A stretch of 64,000 nt of DNA from Nigrospora sphaerica (lineage: Eukaryota > Ascomycota > Sordariomycetes > Amphisphaeriales > Apiosporaceae). Under the pieces are notes generated by a model. It did no database searches. It had not been told where the DNA came from and saw only the letters and a program-made list of their open reading frames with translations. The stretch is from positions 1,674,001 through 1,738,000 of the forward strand of contig JAGVVL010000001.1 in assembly GCA_018287875.1 (NCBI GenBank), in the 5' to 3' direction. Position numbers and translations under genes: made by a program. This document shows, in pieces, positions 45,824-57,136 of this stretch (its first letter is position 1; each line of letters opens with the position of its first letter).

Positions 45824-47883
45824 TGGCCAGGTGGTGCCGGCGACTAATGAATGCACGCACATATGGATACCTGGTACGACTGGATGACATGGGACGGCTT
45901 CGGGACGGCTTCGCCCGTGCCTGTCCGACTTTGAGGGTTCTGTTGGCGTTGAAGGAGGGTGGCGGCTTGTGCTTTCGAGTTGTTACACGGGCAATGGGTG
46001 GTGAGGGCCTACCATGCGCGGTGTTGAAAACATTTCGTTGTTTCTGCTGCGTCCCATCGTAGGCGTTGAGCAGAGGGAGACGGCCAGAAGTGTACTAGAA
46101 TATCACCCTGACCGACTTTGATAAACCGTGGAGTATGAGGAATTCTCTATTCAAATAGGCCGGCTAATCCAGTGCAAAATAAAGGCGTATTCTGAAGACG
46201 CCGCCCTCTCCATCGTTTTCCGCGTAATGGGGGGTGTCATACCTTCGTCCCATCTTATGACGGGGAGAAACGAGGACGGGCGTACCTGCAGCCGGAATGG
46301 CTATCGCAACGAGATCTTTTGGGTAACATGCACGCGGAGGGGGGGAAGGCAAAAATGGCAAGAGTGTGAAAAATAAAGTAAGATATAAAAAAGACAGAAG
46401 AAAGGAGGGCACGGCAAGTTGTCCGATCGCTCGCAGCCATATGCCGTAGTTGGAGGGGAGGGGTTTCGTTTCCATCTATCCCTGGCCGCCTCAGTCAGCA
46501 CGCGCATATATACGCATACGAAGTACGTATACGTTGCACTGACACGGCCCGAAGGGACCCCCTGGGCCAACCTCGGCTTGCCATCGTACCCTGCCCGAGG
46601 GGGGAATGAGGAGGAGGGCGCGCGAGGCCGTCGTCTTGGCTAGCGTCGCCAACAAACCGCTCCCTCTCTCCCATCCATCGTCCCACCCCTCTACTATGGA
46701 ATGGACGCGTGCTTTTTGGGCCTTGTTCCGTAGCAGAGCAGTACTTGCTGCCTGGCTGGCTGACCAGCTGGCTGACCAGCTGGGAAGGGTACATGGGCAA
46801 GGTCCCCGAAGGAGGGCAAAAAAAAAGTAGATATGCTTCATTTGCCTCTTAGCCGTATGGGGATTGGGGATTGCGTTGGACTGACGGCTAGCGGATAGAC
46901 AGACAGACAGAGGCGCATTAGCATGCTTGCTAAGGCGTCAAAACGGGCGCTGCTATGATGCGATGGCTTCGCCCAACCAGCAAACACAACAACGTCATCG
47001 CAGTTTCGTGATAACCTCACGGGAACACGGGCACCGAGAAACAGTTTTTTTGTGCTCTTCTTTTTCGCTACCTATTTAGGGAACACTGCCCTGCGAGCCA
47101 TCATATTCCAGGGACTCCCCCCCCCCCCACCGTCCAAGCCAAGGTACTTGGAAAAATGAAGTGGCTGTATAGCGACCCTGCGACCCTGCTTTTGGCTCCC
47201 CCGTCCCTGTCTTCATATTCCGACCCATTCACCCCCACCCCCCTGTCACCTTGCCGGCAGCAAATACCAGCGAGTCGCCGCCTTCGATATGTACCCTGGA
47301 TGCCGAGCGATACACCGAGTATGAATAAAAAAATATGTGTAAGCCCCCAAGATCGACGGGGCCAATGTAGCCAAAAAGTGCTCCGCCATGTGTCATCTCG
47401 TGGGAGTGATTATAACGCCTCAGAACTCCCCTACTTTGCCGCGCGAATCGGGAAATGCCAGCAGCGAGCCCCAGACGTAGAAAGTCGAACCCCGCAAAAC
47501 GCCTATACCAACAGACAGCGATGCAAATCTGAAAATCTGTCATCCTCCGACGGGGTATAAAAACAATACAGATGAAGGTGAATGCAGTTATTGTGTCCAT
47601 GAACGTACACGGACGTCCTGACACGACAAGAAGAGGGAAACAGAGGAGCCATCCGGCCAGTCTGCCGGGATGTCCGGGGCCCAGGCCAAGGGCCCCCCCC
47701 CCTCCCCTCCAAGGGCCCCCCCTGTAACGGGGGAAGAAGAAAGGAAGAAAAAAGAAATCCAAAAACAGACAATGTTCGCTGTCATGCTCACGCGTCTCGC
47801 TGTATATCTGTCGTAACGTAACCAAAGCTCGGCACTTCGTAGACTCTGTATGCAGATTACGGACCACTGTTGACACCGGTCTC
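45824..47883. other. 2.1-kb region between convergent genes, no gene supported
   Basis: Should hold the 3' UTRs of BRN1 and the SAM-HMG gene. It contains a twice-repeated CTGGCTGACCAG near 46751-46778, a (GACA)n stretch near 46898-46912 and a run of 12 C at 47117-47128. Open frames have no protein-like features. Confidence 0.5.
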
Positions 47884-49956
47884 CTATACATTGCCGCGAC
47901 CGACGATGTCGCTGGCGCGTAACAGCGCGCTCATGCCATCGAGCCCCACGTCCGGGGACGCGCCCGCGGGCCTGGACACCACCGAAGGCCTAGCCTTGTC
48001 CTTCAGAGGGTTAGGGAGTGTCTGCACCAACGGCATGGGCGGCGGAAGATGGGCTACAGAGCCCGTAGCGTAGATTGACGCCCGCCGCTCCTGGCCGGCC
48101 GCCGCTGGCGTTTGGGTGGGCGACATACTGTTGTTCATATACGGTCGGGCGTCACCGCCGTGGTGCCCAGGGTGCTGGTGCATGGGATAGGTTGGCCTCA
48201 AGGGGCCGGGCACGTCATGCGCGGCCGGCGAGGGCACAAGTTGTGGCTGCATGGCAGGGAACGGGTCGGGCTTGGATGACAACAGGGCATGGATCGGCAA
48301 CGACGCCTCGCTCGGCGTCCGCGGCGCCGAGTAAGAGGCGAGCGACGATATGCTGCCCGTTGATGACTGCTCGGTCCGCAGGGAAGGGGGGCGCGACCAG
48401 AAGTTGGAGCCGCCCGAGGCGTGCCCGGAGCTGTTGGCCACTGGCAGGCTGGGTACCGAGCTGGCCAGGCTTTCGGGCGAGTGCGAGGGAGGTGGGGGTT
48501 GCACGGCGGCCGAGAGAGAAGGGAAGATGGACGGCGCCGGCCCTTCGGACGAGAGCCGGGTGTCGTACAAGGTGGACGGGCGACGGTGCGGCTGGACCGC
48601 CGGGCCCTCTTGGCCGCCGGGACTGGACAGGCCACGAGGCCTGGTGCTTGATGCGTCTTCCCCGGATGCCCTGCGCGGTGAATGCGTCACTTGTTCGGGC
48701 GGCGTTTGGAGCGCACGAGTGTTGGTATTGGGCGAGTCTCGGGCCTCTGATCCCGAGGCGCCCGAGTCCATCCGCTGGCGCCGCGACGGCGGGGGTTCGC
48801 TTCCATGCTGGCTGTCCGAGGTGCTACCCGCACTAGCCACGCCGTTGGAGGCCATCGGAGTGCCGGTGCTGCTGCCGCGGTAGTTATTCTCGGCGTCCGT
48901 CTTGATTCTCTTGGCCGCGTCCTTGTCTGCGTGCAATGTGAGTGAGGGGCCGCACAACGCACGCCCCGCGAGGGTCGGCCGAACGAACCTTGGGTAGCCT
49001 GCCGCTTCCGGAACTCCTGTAGGTAGTCACAGTACTTCTGGTACTCAGGAGTCTTCTTGTACTCGCTCATCTCTCGACTATACCGCTCCTTGGCCTCCTG
49101 CGCCTGTGTCTCGTACGGCTCCTTCTCATGCCGGTCAAGGTTTTGCCAGTTCTCGCCGACGAGCTTGGCGATCTCCGTGAAGGTCAGATTCTGGCCCTTG
49201 AGGTCTTCACGCATCTCTGCAAACGGAGGTTAGCGAGGAACACGGCTGCCCGGGGCTCATCGTAGACAGCGCCCAAGGCTCGGGGGCAAGCCACCTGAAA
49301 ACGTACTGTTGGAAAACAAGACGTAGGCCGAGGGCGGCCGCTCGGGGGCGTTCTCGTCGGCCTAGTGACGGCGTGTTAGCGTCGAGCGCAGTGCCCGGGA
49401 GGCACAGATGCTGGGTCTCCCGTGGGCAGCGGCGTCCAGCAAGGGTGGCGCCGGGCGAGTTGAGACGAACCTTGGGGTGCCGCCGGTACTTGCGCTTCGT
49501 CGAACTCGTCCCATCTTTGGGCTCCGGCTGGGCGGCCTGGTTTCCGTTCACCGGGGCGTCTTCGATGCTCGTACGGGTTGGCGACACCAAAGTGGTGATG
49601 GGCACCTGCAGGCCCCGGTAGTTGGCAATGCGGCGTTGGAGTTTCTGGCAGCAAATCAGCACAAGGCGAAGCGGCCCGGGGGCTGCAAGGGGGGGAGAGG
49701 GGCGAACGGCTTACCCTACGGTGGCCGAGCTTGACGCCAAGCGCATCCCTACCACAAGTCAGCTCGGCTTCTTCTCTCGATGCACAACAAGGCCGGCTTG
49801 GGGCGCTACCCACAGGTCGGACTCGGTGATGTCGAGAATGGTCTCCCAGGAGTCGAAGCCCTGGTCGACAAACGCGCCAAGGTAGTGGGAGATACCCAGC
49901 TCACTGAAGATGAGTTCCAATTGATTCATATAGTCGGTTTGGCCCCTTGCCTGCAT
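47884..49956 (-). CDS. SAM-domain plus HMG-box chromatin/transcription protein
   Basis: Six exons: 49814-49956, 49715-49748, 49471-49644, 49307-49361, 48989-49216 and 47884-48926; 558 aa. Introns are 65, 70, 109, 90 and 62 bp. Phases match throughout, and splicing rebuilds DITESDLDALGVKLGHRRKL and AYVLFSNKMREDLKGQ. The N-terminal SAM domain (about residues 8-72: YMNQLELIFSELGISHYLGA) mediates protein contacts. An HMG box at about 124-195 (RPPSAYVLFSN, LVGENWQNLDRHEKEPYETQ) binds DNA. The C-terminal 340 residues are Ser/Pro-rich. This SAM-HMG pairing is known in Pezizomycotina HMG proteins; a developmental or mating role is possible but not shown here. Two donors are GTTCGT and one GTGGGT. The upstream frame stays open to 50688, so a longer N-terminus or an upstream exon is possible. 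Confidence 0.88.
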
Positions 49957-50510
49957 ACAGTTAGGTTTGCCGAGGGTCCATGAAAGGGCGGCCGGGGCGC
50001 CGTTACTGCGATGCGTCGGCGACTGTGGGACGGCGGCGGCGAGTGGCGTGGCGAGTCCGAGTTTTGCACTCGGGCGCCGGCTCGCAACGCTGGGCGTGGC
50101 ACACGGTAGCGGCAAGCCTTGGCTTGACACGTCGTGGTGGTCTTTCTTGGCGAGTTCTCGAAGGTCTAATAACCAGTTCGCGGGTCCTGTGGTCGCCAGG
50201 GGAGCCGTCGAGAAAGAAAGGGCGACGACAGTCGATCGACAGCTTCGCGATGCTCTCCGAGGACTCGTGAGCGGGTGCTGGTTCTCACTCGGTGTTGTTC
50301 GTGGCCCTTGTTCTTTTTCCCTTTCCCGCTTTCTCCTTCTCTCTTTCTCTCTCTCTTCTCTGTGTCTCTCGAAGCTACGGACCAAGGTTCTCGGGCGGAC
50401 AGGGCGCGCGGGCGAGGCGAGGCGGCGTAGGGTCGTGTCGGGTCGTGACAGGGCCAGGGGGCAGGGACGGCGTGGTGCAGCAGGAGCAGGAGCAGCAGTA
50501 GCAGTGGCTC

Positions 50511-50524
50511 GGGGGGGGGGGGGG
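50511..50524. repeat. G14 homopolymer upstream of the SAM-HMG gene
   Basis: Fourteen consecutive G about 555 bp upstream of the SAM-HMG start. It follows a CAG/GCAG-rich stretch. Confidence 0.9.
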
Positions 50525-52779
50525 CGGCGTGCGTGGATGTCGTCTTGGGTCTGGTGTTGAGGTTTGTGGAAGAGTGTGTGTCCGGGGGGTGTGGGCAAGA
50601 GCATTCCAAATCGGAAAGCTGGGTGCCCGAAAAAGGTCAATGGTAAAGTGTAAGGGGAATTCGGACAATTAGCATCATGGATCCCCAAGCGCGAGGACGT
50701 AGAACATTAGGTCATCTGCGATGCTCGCAGTGATTCCAGATCTCGATGAAGGGAGCACCACGTCGGAATCGAGGCTTGCTGCGGCCCCGATCACAGAGGG
50801 TAGGTCCAGGCCAGGCTGGGTACGGTATACAAATATACAAGTGCGTACATGGCAGATACGACGGATTACCCGTACGCTACGCCGGCTCGAAACGGACGAC
50901 TATTACGGCCGGCTAGCGAGCGCGCCAACGCGCCAGCCCGGGGCTCTGCACGGACCAGGTGAGACCAGGGCCGTCAACGACCTTGCCCACGACCAGCGCA
51001 GGGGGGGGAATCCACAACTCAGCAAGCTAGCATTGAGAGCCCGAGCCGGCTGGAGCCCTGGCGTGCATGCATGGGTTTGGATGGAAGAGGGGAGTGGGAT
51101 GGGATGGGATGGGATGGATGGATGGAGACCCGACGACCGGACGTTGCCAGGAAGGCCCGCCCTCGATGGCCCAGTCTTGCCTTGCTGTCCCATCAATACA
51201 GTACGAGCCCCCCGGGCGGACAGGCTTTTGCCAGGCTTGCCAAGGCTTTTGGTCAGGGCTTGCCGTACCGGGGAGCCAAGAGACAGAGCCCGAGCCAAGC
51301 GGGTCAGCCAGGATTCATGAGGGGGGATGGGATGCCAGGGCAGGGCGCAACGGTGGGGAGGAAGAAAACGAAGGTGGGAAATCTGAGAAGTAGGTACCGA
51401 GGGTACCTAATGGCAGGTAGGTTTGGCGGTGCTAGTTTAGCGACAGGGTAAAAAGAAGGTAGGGCTCAGGACTGGATGGAAAGATGCATCTGCTAGTCGT
51501 GGTAGTGGTGGGCTACTCGGCGGGCAACGGCCCATAGCAAGCCCACCCGCGCAAGCAGTAAAAAAAAACTCGCTTAGCCTCGAAGTTGCCTAGCCGGAAC
51601 GCCAACGACGAACGAGTAATGGGACCTTGGCAGGCGTCGCGCGGTCTGAGACATGTAAGATAGGCACGCACGCACGCACACATGCACACTAACACACACA
51701 TACACACACACACTCACGTAACTCCGTTTATGCTTCTACCCAGTACGAAGGAGGAGGAGGGGCGGCCTGCCCTGGCACCGCATGGGGTCGTGGATGGAGA
51801 TGGATGATGGAACGGGTGTCATGGAAGCCGACGGCTCATGCTGCCATGGCCCCGGGGCCGTGGACGAATGCGCCGAACAAGCCTCCACGCTGATCACTTC
51901 CCATGCATCTAAGCCGTGCAGGCAGGGGGTGCTGGCCTGAAGGCTGGCATTCTGATTTGGCAGTGCGAGCAGGACCTGGCCGCATATGCACATAGCCCCA
52001 TTCAAAATGGAATTCCCATCTGTGCGGTCCGTCTCCATCCTTTGGGTCGAAGGGAAACGTATGAGGTCACAGCCGACGCGCCCACCCGCTGGTGACCCAA
52101 GTAGGTAATCATCAATGTCCGAATATTCGTGTATAGCGTGCGCCGCCGCGTGCCCACGACGACGACGACGACTTGCGACTACGCCATCCGTTCATGGGGA
52201 CGGCGTAGGCTCCGCCCAGGTCGTTTGGACGTGGATGGCTCGGACGTACCCATATGGATTCTATTCCTAGGATTACGCCCCGAGAGAGAGACAGAGACAG
52301 AGAGGGTGAGGTAGGGAGAAAGAAATCGTCATTCCAATACAGTACCTACAACTACGCCGGAACCAAAACCCCGTCGTCGTCGTCCCCTCCCCCCCAACAC
52401 ATGTCCGGCCTGGCCGACTGCCGGGCGTGCCTGCCATGTACGTATACTGATCCATGCATGTGCTCGTGGTCGACCTGTACGACGGCGGCGATTTACCTGC
52501 CTGTCCCGCCACCGCATCGGATCGGCCCATATTCTGGGGAGACGTATGATGCAAGACTGTGGTTGTAAAGTGGGAGCTCTGCTCCGCACCGGTGCTTTAC
52601 TACCACCCAGCACCCAAGCCCGCTGCCCAGAAAGACCTTGGAAAGAAGCATTACACAGTAAAAGCGCTCCCGCCCCCCGCGAACGCTCGCGTGGTGGTGG
52701 TGGGATCGAGATCCCAAGTAAACCTTATGCCGCCACACCACTTGGTGCATGTCCGGGTACATCGAGCCTCTTTTCCTCC

Positions 52780-52784
<5 letters not shown>

Positions 52785-52816
<32 letters not shown>
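52785..52816. repeat. (TC)16 microsatellite
   Basis: An uninterrupted TC dinucleotide run of 32 bp in intergenic DNA. Confidence 0.97.
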
Positions 52817-52820
<4 letters not shown>

Positions 52821-54808
52821 TTTGGTCGTATCCCGTTACCAAGCTTGCGTGCTTGCTTGCCCACCTCCGGGCCACCGTACCGGGTGCGGATCCAACTGGA
52901 TGGCCGACTAGATGGGTATGAAGGGATAGGATGGCTGGGAAGCCTCCCACGCTCCTGTCGGTCCAGTCGGTTACGACCAACAGCATTCAGCAGCTCTTCC
53001 AAGGTTGTTCACTGCCGGCCACGCATAATCCCCTCACCTGGAAAGCCGCTGTCGCTCCCCTTTTCCCCCTGAGGGGTTAAGGCCCCGTCATAGCCGAAGG
53101 TGAATCTTGATGCCGGACAAATAGGTTGTAGGTGGAATGGCTGCTCGTTGCCACCCCAACACCAGACATGACGACAAGTGACCCCGTACCCGAGACACTT
53201 GTTCCCGGCGCAGTGGTCCTCTATGGAAGTAGAAAGCAGTCTGTGGCAGGCGGGCGGGCACGCAGTCGGTCACCAGGCTGTGGGCGGGCTCTGAAGGGGA
53301 GGGGCCAGACGGGATTGGTGTGGACTGCTTCCCTGCTGGCGCTGGACACGGCCGCGGGAGAGGACGTAGCGGCGCCGGAGGCATACAATAGAACCAAGAG
53401 GAGAGTGGCATGGGAGAGGAAGAGGCCGGCCTGGCTTGCATCGCGATCCTCGACGGCAGGTTGTTGGGCGAGCGGGCAGTGCTAATTGGACCGAATGTCC
53501 CAAGGAGGTGTGCAATTGGCTCACACAGGCGGACAGGCGGAGGCGCAAGCAAGGTAGACGCGATCGGCCTTGTCTATGGACGATCGATCATGTGAATCCC
53601 CGTAAACAGGCAGCTCTCGAAGCCCACGACCATCGGCAGGCCGACGAGGGGAGTGGGCACACTTACCTCCAGCTCCTAGCAAATCGACGGCATGGGGAAG
53701 CAGACGGAAAAGTCCTTGGTCGAGCGGAAACGACGTACGCCCGCTTAGCGAGCACGCCAATGCCCATGCCCTGGACGGTGCGAGCTTCGTCCATCAGATC
53801 CCATCGGAAACGTTGGCGAACTTGGGGTGTCTGACGGCTAGGGCCTGTTTTGCCTTGCCTGCTTGCTCGCCAGGCCAGGCCCGGCCGGGCCAGACGTGTG
53901 TTGTCGCGAAAACAGCCGATGACGACGTCGGAGCGCGCATCGAGATGAGGGCCTTGCTGCCTCGGTAACTGCATACGGCGTGGGTGTCCCGACGGTACTT
54001 GGGGCCAAAGGTCTTGCCACAGGGGATGGTTGACGGCGGGATCAATCAAGTTTCTCGGGAACTGGAGCGAATACGGACCACCAAGGTCGGTTTCGTCGGA
54101 CCTTGCCCTTGGTGCCGTCACCGCCGCCCAATCGTTTATTTTTCCTTGTCCTTTTCCCCTTTCCTCGCTCCTTTCACTCGTGATGCATGCCGTGTCATGC
54201 GCCCGGTATTGTGTCTACCTACCTTGTAGGATTTAGGCGAGCCTTTACTTCTGCACAAGCCGGCAAGCTGGCCGACAACAAGTCCACGTCGCCCATCCGC
54301 CGGATCATGAGTACATCTGTTGGTTTGTTGCGTTAGGTAAGTACTTTACCTTGTCGTATTTTCTTCAGACTGCGTACCTCCCCTCACTCGCCCTCCCCAG
54401 GTCTTTCTTGCGCGCAGGCTATATACATGGTGGTTATAAGACTTGTGATGAATGCGGTCTAAAGGCCAACCGTCAACAAGGCTTAGACCGAGTCAGGCGC
54501 AGGCCATACATCAGGCGATTTTGTCCAAAAATGGATGGACCTTCGACTGCGGATGTGGAGGTAGTATCCATAGCAGCCAGCCCATGACCATGCTCTTAAA
54601 CGTTAAGTACATCCATCCTCCCCCCTTGCGGCTTTGGTGGGGGATGAGGGTCAGGGCAAGCATAGCCATCCCATTCCATGAGACCGGGAAACTGGCTGCC
54701 TGGGCAGGCCAGCAGGCACTCAGATTGTGAGACCGCATGCCAGGCAAACTCCCCAGTCCTAGACGGCACAAGCGCGCGCGCATGTACAAGCACATGGAAA
54801 GGAGGAAA

Positions 54809-54824
54809 GGGGGGGGGGGGGGGG
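54809..54824. repeat. G16 homopolymer
   Basis: Sixteen consecutive G in the 6-kb gene-free region, about 1.1 kb before the coiled-coil gene. Confidence 0.9.
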
Positions 54825-55909
54825 AGGTGGTATGAAGGGTCAATGGCGAGAAAGGACGGGGAGAGTCTTAGGGAGGCAGGGAGGGCCGACTGCTCTCACA
54901 ACTCGGTCATCCATTTCATCCATTTCATCCATCTCCTCTGCTCACTGCGTGGGTTTTTTTTTCCTTGCATGCGGAGAGGTACTCGAACGTACCTTTCGGG
55001 TATGTGCCAACCTGACCCTTCATTTCAAGCGGCTTTGGCCTTTCCAAACTCTCGCTGCATCGGCTTGCGATCGCTCAGTTTAGCCTTGGCCCATCGGCGA
55101 TTTGCCAACCCCGGTTTGCGGGCGACACCCATAACATCCCATAGGCTTCACGGGTTCTCCTGACCTGGCGCCAGCTTGGCTGTTGGATAGGTTCTGACCG
55201 GGCCTTATCTCTTATCTCACGTGTTCGACGCCCTAGAAATATCCGTTGCCGGTTGGCATGCGGCGGACAAGCTGGAATCGGGCAATGGGTTTTTTTCTGC
55301 GTTTCCTTGTACGTTCCGAACCTACCCGGACTCGTGCTCCATTGCTGATATCGAAAATCCCGTGCCCACCGTACGTGTTTTGCCCGTCAGCCCGAGCATG
55401 TACGACAGCTCGGTAAATGCCAGAGGTAATGCATCGCGCTAACATGTCCGCTAGTTGTGCCATCACTGCCGCCCCCTCTCTGGCTACATGCTGATTTAGG
55501 TACCTAAAGTATGTACTTGCCTACGTGGCCGACCGCCTGTTTAATTTAGTACTACCGCAGGCGCGTCAAAAGAGATGTAGGTACAGAGCCAAGTACCGTA
55601 GATGCACGCACGCGCTCCTTCCCATCGGTTAGGTACTTTGCCTAGCAACCTAGGCCATTTCTCGGCTCTTCGGGCTGCCCAGCTATCGGGTGAAGGGGCT
55701 ACAGGCGGCCCTACAGACATCCAGATCCATACACACGGAAGGGGATGGATTGGGAACTGTCAGTCCATCAAATCTGCTCTCCAAATTCCAACCCCTCCGC
55801 CCCCTACTACGCACCCTACGCACGGTACCTACCGACTTCCATCCCTAACTTACCCGCTGAATCGGCCCTCGTACTGAACCCCCGACATCGATCGATGCCC
55901 AAAATCGCC

Positions 55910-57136
55910 ATGTCACAGCCGGAGCCGCAAAACCCCCGGTCGCCCGCTGCCTCGTCGGCCCAGGACGAGACGCCTACTGCTGCCGCTGCCGCTGCTGCTG
56001 CGCAGGCCGAGCTGGCTCAGGTGAGTCGGACTCTGCTGCTTCTGGGCCTCCTCGGGCGCGCGCACACCGTACACTTCGTATCGTCCCCGCATCGATGTTG
56101 CTGACGTGCCGCCCTTCTCCGCGGCGCTGCTGTTCTAGGCCTTCCAGGACCTCGCCAAGTAGGTTTTGCTCTTTGCACCCGCCCCTTTCTCCGGAGCTCT
56201 CTCCATGCTGTCTCGCACGTTGGCTCTCCAATGACGGACGTGTCGCCGTGCCACCCGTTGCGTTTCGTCGCCCTCGTCGTCGCCCTCTCCGCTCGCTTCT
56301 TTCCCGACTCGTTGCTTTGCTCCTCCTCCTTGCCCATTGCCCCCCCCCCCCTTCGCTTTCATCCCGTCCTACCTGTTCTCCCCTGCCCTGCCCTCGTTTC
56401 CCGCCCTAGTCGCTCGCCACATTCAGGGTCCAACGGAAGAAGAAGAGGGGTAGCCCAGCCGCCCCTCCTCCGAGCCTAGACCATGGCACACGAGCGCCAC
56501 ACTTACAGACCGGTTGCTCTACGAACGCATCGCGCTGTACCCATCCGTCGGCGTGTGCATAAGCTTCCATGCTATCGTCGCGTACTATACCCCTTGGGCT
56601 GAACACCGGCCCCTTTGGTACGGCGAGATCAAGGGTCTCGACCGTTCTCAGCCCTGCAGTGCATGCTTGGGCCCGTGTCTAGGCCGGGGCCGCCTCCTCC
56701 CTCGCCCCGGCATGAGGCCACCGACACGAAGTGGCATTCGAAGGGAAGGGTAATCTGCGAGGGCGCGAGCCCGGATGCACGGCTTGGCTCGGGGCGGTCC
56801 CACCGGGGTGGTGCCTGTGAGGGCGGCCCCCCGAGTGTGAACAGGGGAGTGCGTGGCTGGCTCAAGTGAGCATCGGCTTCTCGGGAATGCCGTTCTCGCC
56901 CATCGGATTGTGCACATTTCCCTTTCTTATTGGCCATGTTGCTTGAGGTCGCGCTTACCAGACCGGGCAGGGGTGAACAACAAGCTGCCGCCATGGAGGC
57001 CAACCTCACGAAGCTCGAGGACAGACTTGACGCCCTACTGGCCCAGTTCGAGGCCACCGACGAGTCTGCTGGCATCGACCCTCCTCGCGGCGGCCGCTCG
57101 GCAACGAAGCCCAACTACGCCAAAGGCAACCGATAG
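55910..57136 (+). CDS. 98-residue coiled-coil protein with a micro-exon
   Basis: Exons are 55910-56020, 56139-56158 (20 nt) and 56971-57136. Introns are 118 bp (GTGAGT..TTCTAG) and 812 bp (GTAGGT..GGGCAG). Splicing gives AQAELAQAFQDLAKGEQQAA, then AAMEANLTKLEDRLDALLAQ, a clean heptad-patterned helix over about residues 33-70, and a basic tail ending NYAKGNR. The smooth amphipathic helix across both junctions is the main support. The N-terminus is Ala-rich. An in-frame ATG at 55895 would add MPKIA. I think similar short proteins occur in other ascomycetes but cannot name a function; a subunit of a small-helix complex is a guess. It is convergent with the histidine kinase. Confidence 0.68.

Larger units (their letters stand above)
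49957..55909. promoter_or_regulatory. 6-kb gene-free region between divergent genes
   Basis: Holds the upstream regions of the SAM-HMG gene and the coiled-coil gene. 50300-50370 is C/T-rich on the plus strand (GA-rich in the SAM-HMG transcript). CA-rich repeats lie at about 51663-51718, GGGAT repeats at about 51093-51116 and a CT microsatellite at 52785-52816. Frames such as 53436-53834 and 53663-54121 show no domain. I see no transposon features, tRNA or second gene. Confidence 0.5.

Noticed and set aside
53794..54045. Minus-strand frame with a CGKTFGPKYRRDTH segment resembling a C2H2 finger
   Set aside because: Only one Cys, no proper Cys/His spacing and no continuing domain in adjacent frames; also compared with the HMG region and found no real duplication.
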